From Diploscapter coronatus (Eukaryota; Nematoda; Chromadorea; Rhabditida; Rhabditidae), in assembly GCA_964036155.1 (NCBI GenBank), contig OZ038423.1, positions 59,473,249 through 59,537,248 on the forward strand: a DNA stretch of 64,000 nt, written 5' to 3'. The position numbers and the translations under genes are program-made. Under the pieces are notes generated by a model. That model was not told where the DNA came from, did not search any database, and worked only from the letters and a program-made list of their open reading frames with translations. The first letter of the stretch is position 1. Each line of letters starts with the position of its first letter. Positions 11,481 through 23,300 of this stretch are shown piece after piece.

Positions 11481-13790
11481 TTAACCCTTGGACATTTTGG
11501 TGGCATTTTTGTGGTAGAAGTTGGATCGGCGCTTCGGTTTCTTTTCCGGCGCGTCTGGATCTGACTCAACGGGCTTTTGGAGTCGCAAAATTTCGCGGAT
11601 TGAGCGCTTGCTCACTGAAACTTGGGGATATTATATGTATATAAAATCTATTAGGATATATAAAAGTCGGAAGATATATTAATATCACTTCAAGAAGGGG
11701 TAATTGGCATCGGATTAGGGATATATGAAATCTCTTACCGTCAGCCAAATTCTTAATCCTATCATTAGGCTCTTCTCCTTTGCCCACAATATTCGCGACA
11801 TTTTCCTGAGTTTTTAGCAATTTAGGAAAAAAGAAGTGAAAAAGTAAACCTTGACTTTATCAGTGCGATATAGGAGTTGATTGGCCATAAACTCTTCCAT
11901 TCGGTCAATGTGCGCGATTTTTTTCGTGGGGTGCGTAATGTCAGAGACGAAAAATACGATTATCTGAAACTTTTACGTTAATTTTAAAATTCAATTTTTT
12001 GGATGTTATTGTAAAATTCCTTACGATAGCAATAACACAAAAAAACGCGCAACTGTAACCGAAATTGCGGAACGATTTTAAGACGGCTTCCTGAAAATCG
12101 AAATCGATTAGGAAAAGTTTGATTTTCATCAAGAACCAGCAAATCCAGATTAAGAAAATCGTATTTTCATGAAAATATCGTAAACCTAAACGGATATTAA
12201 GCTGACCGTCATTCAAATTTTAGGGAAAAATTTTACCCCTAAGGTGAAAACCTCCAGTTCAGCAGAAACCCTGAACTCTCCATTCACATAGCACTCAATA
12301 TGACCGGTGTCGGACTTGTTGATCGGCCAGATACCTGAATAGAAATAGAAAATTGTAAAATCAGCCATTATAAACGAAACATTACGCGGAAGAGATTCTA
12401 TTTATAGTTCTATTGCTTAAAGTTGGCTATTTTTGAAAATTAGTATGAGCGACGAGAAATTTACCTAATTCCCCATCGTAGCTCAGAGACACCCTCCAGT
12501 CGTACCATAGCTGCTGCACCTCGTTACCGTTAACGTACCAATCCACTATTTCTGTCTGAAATAAATGACGCCATTCAAGAAATAAGACGTCGTTTAAATA
12601 TAATATAATGAATTTCTAACTATGACGTCTTTAAAACATACCGCTTTTTAAAAATAACATCATTTGAAAAATTTAACGCTTCCATACCGTATTGTCGAAT
12701 ATCCAGCCCCAGATGAAGAAGCGCTTTTTGTTTTTCTTCTCGCGTTCCTTCTTCTCCTCCTTACGTTTTGCGACGTCACACATGAAATTCGCAAACGTCC
12801 CTTCTTTAATCGACAACTTTCGTGTATCTGAAGGACTACGGTAAGTTGAATTCGAAAATTGGCATATAGGCCGAACCCGCTGTGATCTCGTAGTCTCTCA
12901 TTGAATTCTGGCCTGGAAGTAGGAGGATGGCGTAATTTTAAAAGCGTTATATTAATACTTGACACTATCTTAGATAACGACATTTTTAACATAAGGCCTT
13001 TTTAAAGACGACGCCCTTTCTTCAGATAGCGTCATTGAAAATTTGAGGTAATTGTTGCGATGACGCATTTCTCAAAGACGACATCTTTCTTTAATGATGC
13101 TTTTTCAAGGTGACGTCACTCACCGGTCATCACCTGCCGCATGACGAACTGCTTGGTGTTGTGGCTGATGAAGGCGTTCTTGCGCTTCTTGTACTTTTTG
13201 CGGATCGCCTTGAGCTTCGCTATCATTTCCATCTTGCTCTTATTAGGCACCCTGGAAGTTAAAAAGGGGGCTATTTAAATAATTTTAGCGTCTTTAAAAA
13301 AAGTGACGCCAATTAAAATTATGACGTCATCGTGGGAATTGAACAATAATAAAGAATACGGTTTTCTTATAGCTTATGATGCTATCTAAAAATTAGAGTA
13401 GTAAAAAGGCGCCACTTACTCGGTTGTAATGGAGATAGGCGGACATCTGCCGGCTTTGATTTTCTCGTTCAACTCGTCGGTGGACAGCCACTGACAGTCT
13501 GTGTCGTACTTCAGCCAGGCACGAAAACGCGCTAACTTCTCCGATTCCGAAGGGGGCTTTGTGTTGTTCTAAAAATGAAGGCGTTATTTTTAATTCGTAA
13601 CGTCATCTTAAAACAACAACGTCAACTAAATTCATTTATTATGTCATAACGCTCTCACCTTTCGCCTCTGCCACCAATTCTTGATGTCCTTTTCGAACTC
13701 CTCATCCTCGACGTCGATGATTTTGATAGGCTTGAAGGAAAAAGTATCATGGAGGAAAAATAACAGCAAGCAGCCAACAAGATGTCGCAT
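11481..13790 (-). CDS. Single-Ig-domain type I membrane protein, uncharacterised
   Basis: Eleven exons (13659-13790, 13420-13568, 13124-13251, 12877-12912, 12688-12827, 12465-12555, 12237-12334, 12025-12090, 11850-11963, 11739-11805, 11481-11614) close exactly to 384 residues. Visible parts: signal peptide (MRHLVGCLLLFFLHD), an acidic then very Lys/Arg-rich region (about 25-145), one Ig-like domain (about 155-255) with the pattern FMCDVA.., VDWYVNGNEV, ELGIWPINKSDTGHIECYV, a hydrophobic segment (about 275-290, CAFFCVIAIIIVFFV) and a basic cytoplasmic tail. The Ig core Cys, Trp, L.I, D.G and second Cys are in the right order, with a charged KRKEEKKEREKKNKK insert in the first half. This suggests a cell-surface recognition or adhesion role by fold only. 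I do not recognise a named orthologue. Its introns are full of TGACGTCA/GGCGTT words. Confidence 0.8.
12566..13640 (-). repeat. Intronic TGACGTCA / GGCGTTATTTTTAAA word array
   Basis: Within introns of the Ig-domain gene, variants of gacgtcattttaaaa, aaagacgacgcc, gatgacgc and ggcgttattttta recur many times, for example near 12585, 12620, 12950, 13010, 13060, 13110, 13290, 13320, 13580 and 13610. The same words reappear at 48.18-48.29 kb. Confidence 0.55.
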
Positions 13791-14522
13791 TGCTATAATG
13801 ACTGCGAAATAACCATAATGTAAAATGTAAACGTAATGATTCTAATTTGAAAATCGAATAATCTCGATATCATCTTGGATGTATGAACGTACCAATTCGC
13901 AGGTCTCAAAGGGCAAAATGTTGGGTGATATGCTACGTAAAAGTTTTCAGATTCCGAATCCTTGACGTTCAGACTACAAAACTATCATAGTTATAGGATG
14001 TCTACTGTCTGCGAAAGTATCGAAATTTGCATTCAAATTAGGTTGATTTTAACTTTTAGCATAAAAACTTCGTCATATTCGATTTCTCTTACCTGGTGCT
14101 GATCTGAGAACTTGTATTTGATCTGTCCACTGATCTAGACTATAATTGGCCGAATTCTTAATTTCGAATCATTTTTCGGCTAACTTTAAAGTCGCCGAAA
14201 ACCGGTTGTTCCCTCTTTCCTTTTACTTTCTAGACTCTACTTTTATTGAACACATCAATACAGAGTTCTCAGAAATTTCTCACTCATCGTTAGATTATAG
14301 CCCTTGAAAACCGAATGGTTTATATTGTATGAATTGAAATATACGTCATTTTCAGACGCGAAGACCACGCGTATATAGGTTTCTCTCGAGGAGCGAGCGT
14401 AATGTATTTCTTACATCAGCATGAAATCAGATTTGTCAGACTCGACTCAGGTTTGTCGAATTGTTTAGCACGAATTACGGAATCTCTCCGAGTTTTTCGC
14501 CGATACCGCCTCTTCCAAATGA
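13791..14522. other. Divergent spacer between Ig-domain gene and mini-peptide gene
   Basis: About 730 bp with no coding signal seen; it must hold the promoters of two divergently transcribed genes. Confidence 0.5.
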
Positions 14523-14530
14523 TATATAAG
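14523..14530 (+). promoter_or_regulatory. TATA box of the mini-peptide gene
   Basis: TATATAAG, 60 nt before the ATG at 14590. A strong TATA box at this distance is typical of highly inducible short nematode genes (inference). Confidence 0.6.
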
Positions 14531-14589
14531 GCTGGTATCTCAGTCCATATCAACAGCTGAATTTTGGCTATTCATTCGATTCTACGAAG

Positions 14590-14860
14590 ATGTCCCTGAC
14601 CGCTAAGTTGCTGGTTTTGGCTATGGTTCTTATAGCGTTATTATCTCAACCCGCCGTGGCGCAATGGGGCTGGGGTTACCGACCTTATGGCTTTGGGATG
14701 CACAGACCTTGGGTAGGAATTTCTATTTTAGATTTTACGGTAGATTTTTTAGCTTGATCATCTTTAAAAATTTTACTTTTTAAAAATAGGATATAAAGCG
14801 ATTACTTTTTAGGGAATGGGATACAGAGGATACGGATTTCGGCGAATGTGGTGGGGCTAG
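14590..14860 (+). CDS. Secreted Gly/Trp/Tyr-rich mini-peptide (NLP/CNC antimicrobial-peptide-like)
   Basis: Two exons (14590-14712, 14813-14860) encode 56 residues. Residues 1-25 form a clear signal peptide (KLLVLAMVLIALLSQPAVA then QWGWG). The mature part is only about 30 residues and is rich in Gly, Trp, Tyr, Arg and Met: QWGWGYRPYGFGMHRPWG then MGYRGYGFRRMWWG. This start (QWG.G after cleavage) and composition resemble C. elegans caenacin and nlp-29-group epidermal peptides, which are induced by infection or wounding; that role is family knowledge, not shown here. It is much shorter and less repetitive than those. A strong TATA box and a nearby AATAAA frame a compact gene. It could instead be a cuticle-associated peptide. 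Confidence 0.7.
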
Positions 14861-15426
14861 ATTAGCCAATGTTACCACAAGCTACCATCATCAACAAACC
14901 ACCTGCTGATACCATAACTTATTCTCTTCATAATGCCGTCATCAACATTTAAATCTCCTAACTTCACACACATTCCTTCACTTTAATTAAACTGTACATA
15001 TAGTTTTGTATAATAAACATTTATTATTATATATTATTATCTTTAACTCTAAATCCCCAATGTAACAAGTGTTTAAAAAAAATCTGGGCCTTAGGCATAT
15101 GAATGGTTTAAGTTTAAGTCGCCATAAAATACAATCGTAATGGATGGTTAATTGCACAGCGTGTAACTGAAATGACTATAGAATATCTTAAATATTTAAA
15201 TTTAAAGAAGTTATTAAATCACAACCTCAGATCTTATTTTTCTGTGCTCAGAGTATATTTAGGTTTCGAAGTATGATAATGGCAATGCGATTTGGTAATT
15301 AGTAAAAGTAGTTACATAGACTGTGACTGAAGATTGTCGTGAGTTTAAAGATTTCTGACTTTCATTCGATATTATATCGTTACTTTTATGAATCGCCTGT
15401 TAGTTGAATAGTTAGAGGGTCGCCTT
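14861..15426. other. Convergent 3' spacer
   Basis: About 570 bp between the mini-peptide stop and the amphiphysin stop. Apart from the AATAAA at 15012 nothing was recognised. Confidence 0.5.
15012..15017 (+). terminator. Polyadenylation signal AATAAA for the mini-peptide gene
   Basis: AATAAA about 150 nt after the stop, followed by an AT-rich tract. Confidence 0.55.
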
Positions 15427-18400
15427 TTAAGCTTTCTTCGTGAAATTTTCCGGAAATACACCCCTCTTTCCGTTACTTAGTTCGCCCAATCGCCAGCCTT
15501 CGTCTAATTCATCAGAGGCTTTCGCTTCCAGCACCTAGAATCACAGATTAAGTATAATAGGAGGGCAACTTGGAAACCATAAACCCTCGAGTCATGAGAA
15601 ATAGCGTGGAAAAATAAACCCTATAATTCAATACCCTCCACCAACCATACGATATTGCGAAATATCCTAAGGGCTTGAGGGCTTATGACTCTCAAATAGC
15701 CAAATAACAATTTTTATTTTTCTTTCGAGCAGCCACTTAAAATATTTGAATTTATAAGAAAAAATATGAGAAAAAGATTCATTTTGAATGCTATTTGGCC
15801 AAAAATGACAACTTTTATAAACTACTATTTAAATTTAGAAAATAAAATAAAATATACCTTTATCTTCTCCCCTGAAGGAAACGATAACTCATCCGTATCT
15901 ACCGCTTTGTATTCGTGGGTCGAGATTACGGTGTATATAACCTAAAATCGATGAATTTCTAGGGAAGGAAAGTCGATTTTCATCAAAAATGTTCACTTGT
16001 CTATTATAAAAAAACTCATCTTCATGCAAAATTTGTACGTTTTTTTTATATCGAAAAGATGGTCTTCATCAATATTTTCATTTGTTCCAACTTCACTAGA
16101 ACTCCTTACACTTCTTTGTTCTGTTGTAATCCCGGGTGGTGCGTTTGGGTTTTCTGGGGCCACATTAGCTTTTCTGCCCTCTTCTTCTGAGTCCTCATCG
16201 AAAGGATTCGTCGGATCTTTCTCCTTTTTCGGCTTTGGGGGCGGGGCTTTGGCCTTCTCCCGCGTTTCCGAGCGAGGACTTGCGGTGGGCGGGGCTTGCG
16301 CGAGTTTCTAAAATAATATCTTCATATAATGGTTATTGATTTTATTTAATGCCACCTTTAATTAAAATATTTTATTTAGTGATGTTCATAGATTTTAAGA
16401 CAACGAATGCTAAATTAGCGTAAGGGTTTCATAAGAACCGTTCTTCATTAAATTAAAAATAAACGTACCGGATAGACCTTATTCTCGAATTTCTCTTCCT
16501 GCTGATTGGTATCGTCGTCGCTTCCGAAGGGGTTTCCCTTGTCTTCAGAGGCACGCGAGACCTGACTCTGACGATGCTGAGATGTATTGTCGTTCGAAGG
16601 AGTGACTGGAACTGGAATCTGCACTGGTGAGGGTGTTGATTGGCGGGAGGCGTTCTTAAATCGCTTTGTTTAATCTTAAAATAATTAAAAGCAACACTAG
16701 AATCCATTATTGTCTTCACATTTTTGCTTGTTAAACTATTCACATTTAGAAGATTCCCTATCTATAATCTTGAAAAATGACACAATATATTTGGCTTAAA
16801 ATATTTAAGCCGCGATGGGGAGAATCGCTTAAATTTAATTTAAACTCTGATATGCGTACTTCTGGTAAGGCATATGTCTATAAAAACTGCTATATAGTTT
16901 AATTGATCTTTGCACTTACTTAGTAATTAATAAACTAAAATAGTCTCACTTCAGGCGAAGTATTGCCCTTTCCATTGCCTTGTCCGGTCGAGACCCCGTC
17001 GATGGGCGTGACGGATCGAGGCTCGGGCCTGGCGACTCGCAGATAGTCCATCGACTCTCCGAGCCGATCCAGCTGGGAGACGATCTGTTTGTGGATCTGA
17101 ATCAGAAATATTTCATCTAAGTTATTCATTTAGATACTTCATCTTATCAAAATGTGATTTAAAGTATATATAGCGATGTTTTAGATTCGCAATGAAGTCC
17201 AGCTCTTAAAAGTAATTTTTGTGTTATCTAATGATTTGAAGTTATATTTCATAAATTCCTTTTACCTTAGCCGCCTCAGTTTGGTAGATGCTTTGAGCGT
17301 TAAACAGAGATTGGAGAGTATCCACGAAGAACGTAATTCTGCTGTCATAGGTAGCGGGCAGAATCTTAAGTTTTTTTTATTTAAATACAAAAAAGTTATA
17401 AATAATGAAGTCGCTGTTCTAGACTATAAATACTCGATTTTCGCAGTATAATATTTTTATTCCATACGATTTTTGCTACTACTGTAATTAATTGCCTAAA
17501 CTATACCTCCAACAATTCCTTGTTAATTTCCAAATATAGGTCTTGGGCCTGTTGCAATTCTTGCTGAGCTTTGGCGATTTTCGGGTCCGAATCGACTTTT
17601 TTCGATGATGCTTTAGTTGAGGTGAATTGATTTTTCGCATGGTCATAATCCACTAATTTCCGGCCTCGTTTGTCGACCTGATTAATATATGAATTGCCCC
17701 AATTACCACGACTAAATAGCTAATTAGCTAGTTACCTTCTTCTTCAAATCGGCAAACTGTTGAACGTACTGCGATACACTTTGAGGCAGATCTTCGCACA
17801 CCGCTTTTTCCAGGTCGTTGGATTGAATGTCGAGGTTCTGAAATTTAAAAACAAACCAATAAAATTAAAAATATATATGTGTACATCAAATAGCGCTGTC
17901 AGATGCTCCCTCTCAGGCCAATCAGGCTCATAGTTTTCTCGGATCGTGTCTCGTAGCGATCTTTCCGCAGTGATCAACGTCTTTAGGGCAGCGGAATAGG
18001 TCTAAAATTTGGGTTTTTCCCTATTTAAAATGGAAATTGATAAAAGTGGTTCGACAATGTCTACAAAAATGCTTCATGAATTTCGAAATACACAACTCGG
18101 CGAAAAAATTACTGGGCGGTATTGATCTATATTTGCCAGTTTTTGCTTACTTTTTCCAGACTTTTGCTGATTTGTTTCAACTATATTGAGTTTTCACTTT
18201 TCTCGACTAACCTTAACGTCCTTGTGGAGTTTCTCGCAATTTTTAGCTTGTTTCGCCAAATTCGCGGCGTGCTGGTCGAAAACCTCGTCTTGTGTAGCTT
18301 TAGCTTTGCCGATGCCTTCCAAAAGCTGAAGATATTCAAATACTAATTTAAAAAAAAACTATTTTAATTTTTTCAATTCAAGTTTAGGTATTAAAATCCA

Positions 18401-18854
18401 CTTGATTTTTCCTCCTAAGCTTTATAATTATTGTTTGAGCTTAGATGTTAAAAATGAAATGAAACTAAAGTTATAAGCTAAAGCTTATGTAGTGAAGATA
18501 ATATTTAATATCTTAGAATTAGTGACTAAGTTTTAGTTTTAGGCTCAAAAATCACGATTTAACCTTGACTTTGATTTGTTTCCACGTTATTTTGATCAAT
18601 GGGGTATGCTTTCTTTCGGTATTATGTTAGTTCGGAAAGTTGAAAATCAAACAAAAATCATGATGATGTTTAACATCATACGAAGTCTATTGTTGACATT
18701 TAATATATGAACCCCCAGCACATTTCTCATAAGTTTTAGGTTTGTTGATTCTATGAATAATGTCAAAACATAAGTATTAAATCTATAAAATCCATACCTT
18801 TTCTTTCGTCCTGGCCGTAGCCTTTTTAATATGTTTGTTAAATAGATCAGCCAT
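15427..18854 (-). CDS. amph-1: Amphiphysin / BIN1 (BAR + SH3)
   Basis: Cytosolic membrane-curving adaptor for endocytosis and recycling. Eleven exons, all joined in phase 0 (18798-18854, 18212-18325, 17885-18001, 17736-17837, 17507-17677, 17266-17364, 16950-17096, 16469-16654, 16110-16307, 15858-15941, 15427-15534), give 460 residues, the usual length. The N-terminal amphipathic helix (MADLFNKHIKKATARTKEK) and BAR coiled coils run to about residue 245 (ERSLRDTIRENYEPDWPERE, SRITFFVDTLQSLFNAQ). A Pro/Ser-rich linker follows, with two NPF motifs (GNPFGSDD, TNPFDED) that would bind EH-domain proteins, as in the C. elegans AMPH-1/RME-1 pair (family knowledge). The SH3 domain (about 395-460) ends in GVFPENFTKKA. 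Two exons use AAG acceptors. An inverted-repeat element sits in the last intron. Confidence 0.95.
15568..15698. mobile_element. MITE-like inverted-repeat element, family A copy 1
   Basis: About 131 bp in the last amphiphysin intron. The left end acttggaaaccataaaccct and the right end agggcttatgactctcaaat are imperfect inverted repeats (about 24 bp). The left end and the word gaaatagcgt closely match a second copy at 27073-27212. Confidence 0.6.
15975..16090 (-). repeat. Cluster of TTTTCATCAAAA / TCTTCAT words
   Basis: Three related words (cgattttcatcaaaaatg, ctcatcttcatgcaaaat, gatggtcttcatcaatat) are spaced about 35-50 nt apart in an amphiphysin intron. Confidence 0.45.
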
Positions 18855-20492
18855 AGTAATATACCGGTTTAACTAATATCTAAAAACACATCAATAATAA
18901 AATTCTCCCACACTTTTATATGTATGCGATATAAAATATATGGGTCATCAAAATATGCTATGTTTACATATCGATACGATTGTGAAACCTTCTAATCAAT
19001 GATAATTTTTATTTGGAAATTTTGAGGACAATAAGTTTAAGTGAAAACAAGCTATCACGGTCGCTATTTTCAAGGTTAAACTGAAATTGAATGGTGGGAA
19101 TCAGAGTTAAGGCGCACTTTGATATGAGTCATCGCTTTTCGATTTCAAAAATAGTCATATTTTTCCGGAAACGTCACATTTTACCCTATTCATAGGAGTA
19201 TTAAATTGAAACTCAAAGGATTTTCATATTCAGAAATATATTTGACACCATAAAAAATAAAGGTTTATAAATCGAGGCCGAGAGTAATCTTTATTGATTC
19301 AATAAAAATGAGCGAGAAAAGAGAAAAAGTAAGGGACGAAAACGAAAGAATAAAATGAAGAGGGTGCAGAGAAGCCAGCAAATTGATAGATAATTGGGTT
19401 GAACTCAAAAACATCGCAGAAGACAGATAATTATAGAATGTCAGTAAGAAAGTCAACACTCCTTCTGTCAAGAGCTAGTATTTTGAAATGCATACATACA
19501 TTTCTGAGCATCTTTCTCTGACAACTAAAGCAACATATACATTCTCCTATTTTCCTAAAATAAACAATATACAAAAATCTTCATTCCAGAAAGACGTATA
19601 TTCAAAAATATATTGATTCTTAAATGTAAACTAGTATGTCGAATGTAATTTAGGAAAGCCCAGAATAATAAAATAAGTTAATTAAAATTGAAAACTCATT
19701 AGAATATGATTTGAGAAGGCATAGTATTAAGAATAAATATTGATTGATCCAAATATAATTTTTAAAAAAACTAAGTCATAAAGATAAATTGCTAAGTTTT
19801 AACTCGCAGTCTGTGCAAAAGTGAAGATAGAGTCCAGACAGCGAAAGACATACACAATATACACAAACCAAGGGTTAGAGATGCAGAGTAGAGGAACGGG
19901 GACAGGAAAAATGAGAAATAGCGCGGATATTTAAGAGAAAGTTAGATGGTGAAAGAAAGTTTTCACTTTAGCAATCCCGGACATAGAAAAGTGCGGTCGT
20001 CGGTAGGCGATAACCAGCCTATAAACTGACCTCACTTCTTGAAAGTTGGAAAGATGTTCGAAAAAAACTTGGATAATAAAACTATTTTAATCTGTATTTG
20101 ATTATATCTTTCTCTTATTAAGTTCAATTTTCGATCAAATCTTTATTCGCTTGAGCATGCATCTTCATTTATAAATGGCACACACAAATCGTTGAAAAGT
20201 TGGTAGCAAAAACCTCCCGAATCATAGACAAATTTCGCTGATATAAATGTCATTTGTTTGAATTTGAATCTTACATGAAAGTTCACAGAGATAAAATGCT
20301 TACATAGAAAAACACCGAAAACTGCTAAAAAATTATATCACAAATATGCCACAAAATCTTTGCCTAGAATCAGTCTCTAAAATGCTAGTATAAAAGAAGA
20401 GAATGATAGTAATATAGTATCCCAATCGAAATTTTAGATGGTGTCATATAAAAATTATGATGACGTCATCAAAATTAGAACGAATATGTCAC
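18855..20492. other. Intergenic region between ivd-1 and amph-1
   Basis: 1.6 kb, AT-rich, no exon series seen on either strand. The region just before the amphiphysin ATG contains tgtttttag, about 25 nt upstream, a possible trans-splice acceptor. atgacgtcat (CRE-like) occurs at 20458-20468, just beyond the ivd-1 stop. Confidence 0.5.
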
Positions 20493-22907
20493 CTATTTAT
20501 ATTCCTTATTCAGCGATCTTCCAATGATCAATCTTCGGATTTCCGAAGTTCCGGCCCCGATCTCGTACAATTTTGCGTCTCTCATAATTCTTCCTGTAGG
20601 ATAGTCGTTGATGTATCCGTTACCGCCTGGAATATATTAATTGCTAAACGTAACATTGTTCCCCTTCCAAATTCATATTTGCAAAATTCGCCACCAAGAT
20701 TGGAACGTTGCAAAAAGCGCGTAGAGTAAAGTAGGAAAAATATTGAATTTTTTCAAATTTTAAATTTTACCCAAAATCTGAATGGCATCCAGCGCGACTT
20801 GAGTGGCTTTCTCAGCAAGATACAGGATGACGCCGGCACAGTCTTTGTTGGAGGTCTGCAAATCAAAATACTCGAAACCCGGAATTTAAAGAGGATATAT
20901 GAAATCTCATTTGAATAGTGAAAAATATATATAAAGTCCCGTATGTCTAAGCAGATGTATGAAATCCCACCTCTCCTTTGTCCGCTGACTTGGCTACCGC
21001 ATAGAGATACGCTCTGCAGGCATTGAGCGTCGTGTACATGTCGGCCATTTTTCCCTGCATCAGTTGATATTCCCCAATTCTCTGTCCAAATGCCTTTCTC
21101 TCGTGAGCGTACTGGAAAGCAATGTCACAGGCGGCCTGCATCAATCTGGAAATTCAAGAATAGACGAAATCTTATTTCATTTGAAAGAGTTTTATAATAT
21201 CTTCTTTTAAATTAAAAACATTTTTATCATTCATTTTCGAAAAAATCGTATCCACTTTAAAGTTTAGAATGGATATATGAAATCGGCCTACCCCATGGGT
21301 CCTCCAGACAGAACCAATCTCTCATAATCGAGTCCGGTCATCAGCACATAGACGCCCTTGCCGACGCCACCCATCACATTCTCTTCTGCAAATGGTAAAG
21401 TTACCGAATTGTCAAAAATGGTACCAAATAGAAAGTTACAAAAGAACAATATTTTTTAAAAAATTTCAAAAGAATTGGTAAGTTGCCAAAAAATGGCGTA
21501 CAAATGGTAAAATAATCAACAATACCCACCTGGCACCTCGCAGTTTTCGAATACCAGCTCACACGTATTTGAGCCACGCATGCCCAATTTATCGAGCTTT
21601 TGAGACGTCGAAAAGCCTTTGAAACCACGCTCCACCAAGAAACAAGTTATTCCGTGCTGAAAATGTATATGATTCTTGAAATCCGGATGTATGAAATCCC
21701 AACCTGATGCTTAGTCGGATCCGTTTTGGCGTACACGACCAGAACGTCGGCGTCTGGTCCGTTGGTGATCCAGAATTTCGTGCCGTTCAGAATGTACCTG
21801 GAAATACCGTAGTCCATTTCAGATTTTAATTAAAATAACGCAATCCCTTATTCTAGTTTCAGAAACGCCTTACTTATTCCCCTTCTTGTCGGCGCGTAGT
21901 TTCATGCTAACGACGTCCGATCCGGCACCAGCCTCTGACATTGCCAAAGCGCCAAAATGCTCGCCGGAAATTAGCTAAAAGTTAAAATATTTAGAAGTTG
22001 GCGTTGTAAAAAATAAAAATAATAAAATAAAACCATAAAATACACAAAAATAACAATCTCTTTACCCACCTTAGGCAAGTACTTCTTCTTTTGTTGCTCG
22101 TTTCCATTTCGGCAGATCTGATTAACGCACAGATTGGAGTGGGCCCCGTACGACAGGGCGATGCCACCTATAATTTATAAATTAAAGACTGAAAAAGGTT
22201 CTTACTTCTTCTATATTTAATATTTAAATAGTTTATTTTCGTTTTGATAAAATAAATTAAGAAGAAAAAAATTAACCTACCCGCTCCGCGCGAAAGTTCT
22301 TCCATCGCAATGACGTGGGAAAAGTAGTTTAGACCGGAACCGCCGTATTCAGCTGAAATTTATATATTAAAAAAGCATTTTCTGTCACTTCTCATAGTTT
22401 CCCAATAAAGGTGATTTCATCGGTATGTTTTAAAAATTTCCAAAATAATAGCTCCACACTAGATTAGAAAAAATTATTAAAATTCAAAATTTTCAGACTT
22501 GGCGCAGTAATCCCGAGCAGCCCCTGATCACCAAGTTTCTTCCAAAACTGCCTCAAACCGTCCCACGAATTGTTTCTGTCGATGTCTTGGGCGTAGGGGG
22601 CGAGTTCTTTCTCGACGAAACCCCTCACCGATTGACGGAGCTGAATACTTATTTATAGTTTCTTAAACAAATCGATTTTTTAATTCATTTTTCAGGAAAA
22701 TAATTACTTTTTTCTATAAAAATAAAATATTTCAAAATATATGTTTTTATTAAAAAACTTTAAATTCACCGCAATTTCGTCCTCGGTCAGACCGAACATG
22801 ACGTCGTTGATTGGGTAGGAGGACATTTTTCGCAAATTCCCGACCAATCCATGGTTTTTCCCGACCGAATTAATCGATTTAAGCAAACGGACCGGAACTC
22901 GGAACAT
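20493..22907 (-). CDS. ivd-1: Isovaleryl-CoA dehydrogenase, mitochondrial
   Basis: FAD enzyme of leucine catabolism (isovaleryl-CoA to 3-methylcrotonyl-CoA), passing electrons to ETF in the matrix. Eleven exons (22770-22907, 22499-22640, 22281-22352, 22070-22167, 21874-21974, 21704-21797, 21530-21656, 21292-21385, 20971-21145, 20771-20855, 20493-20626) give 419 residues. A basic N-terminus rich in Arg, Ser and Lys looks like a mitochondrial presequence. The acyl-CoA dehydrogenase core is intact: [65 protein letters not shown] and the C-terminal [17 protein letters not shown]. The catalytic base specific to IVD is the Glu in GLDYERLVL. The acceptor tttcag directly abuts the ATG, pointing to SL trans-splicing. 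Several introns carry ggatatatgaaatc words. Confidence 0.96.
20890..21705 (-). repeat. GGATATATGAAATC word cluster in ivd-1 introns
   Basis: Copies at about 20893 (ggatatatgaaatctc), 20954 (cagatgtatgaaatccc), 21271 (ggatatatgaaatcgg) and 21685 (cggatgtatgaaatccc), all in introns and in the same orientation. Confidence 0.6.
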
Positions 22908-22915
22908 CTGAAATC
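22908..22915 (-). promoter_or_regulatory. Acceptor directly 5' of the ivd-1 ATG (trans-splice site)
   Basis: On the minus strand gatttcag is followed immediately by ATG. There is no upstream exon in frame, so the spliced leader is the likely donor. Confidence 0.6.
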
Positions 22916-22947
22916 GAAAATTAAAAGAACAATTTTAAAAATTGGCA

Positions 22948-23047
22948 ACCTGGATAATTCGTTACTTCGTTACCTACGAAATAATATGGGAGAATATCTC
23001 TCCCTATGCTTTTAACTGGGGGTAACGAAGTAACGAATTATCCAAAT
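22948..23047. mobile_element. MITE-like palindromic element, family B copy 1
   Basis: A perfect 22-bp inverted repeat: 22952-22973 (ggataattcgttacttcgtt + ac) and its complement at 23022-23043, separated by 48 bp. It lies between snapin and ivd-1, 45 bp from the ivd-1 start. A diverged copy is at 49911-50019. Confidence 0.75.
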
Positions 23048-23300
23048 TTTCAACAAAAGAAATAATAATAAAAATCGAAAATGAATGAATGAAATATAGA
23101 GATATCGTAGAGTGCGCAACTCTTATGCATAGTGTCAAAATTATTCATCCTTTTCAGTGAACAATTATTTATTTTATCATTTAGGCGAATATATTATGTT
23201 TAGATTAAGTGAGTTAAGTAGACCCTGATATTATATCATCACTTTGATTAGAATAAAGCACTTTGGTACAGCAAATCTGAGGATGACTTGAAATTCCACG

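Noticed and set aside
12660..12992. 110-codon minus-strand frame in the Ig gene
   Set aside because: It runs through a 49-nt intron in the wrong frame; splicing at 12876/12828 gives the Ig-domain reading.
16453..16743. 96-codon minus-strand frame over amphiphysin exon 8
   Set aside because: Out of frame with the amphiphysin reading, which joins exons 7-9 in phase 0 and encodes the Ser/Pro linker with NPF.
22281..22352. An apparent one-base frameshift in ivd-1 exon 3
   Set aside because: A first count suggested an extra base in an A/T run. Recounting gave 72 nt, which keeps the whole 419-residue frame, so there is no frameshift.
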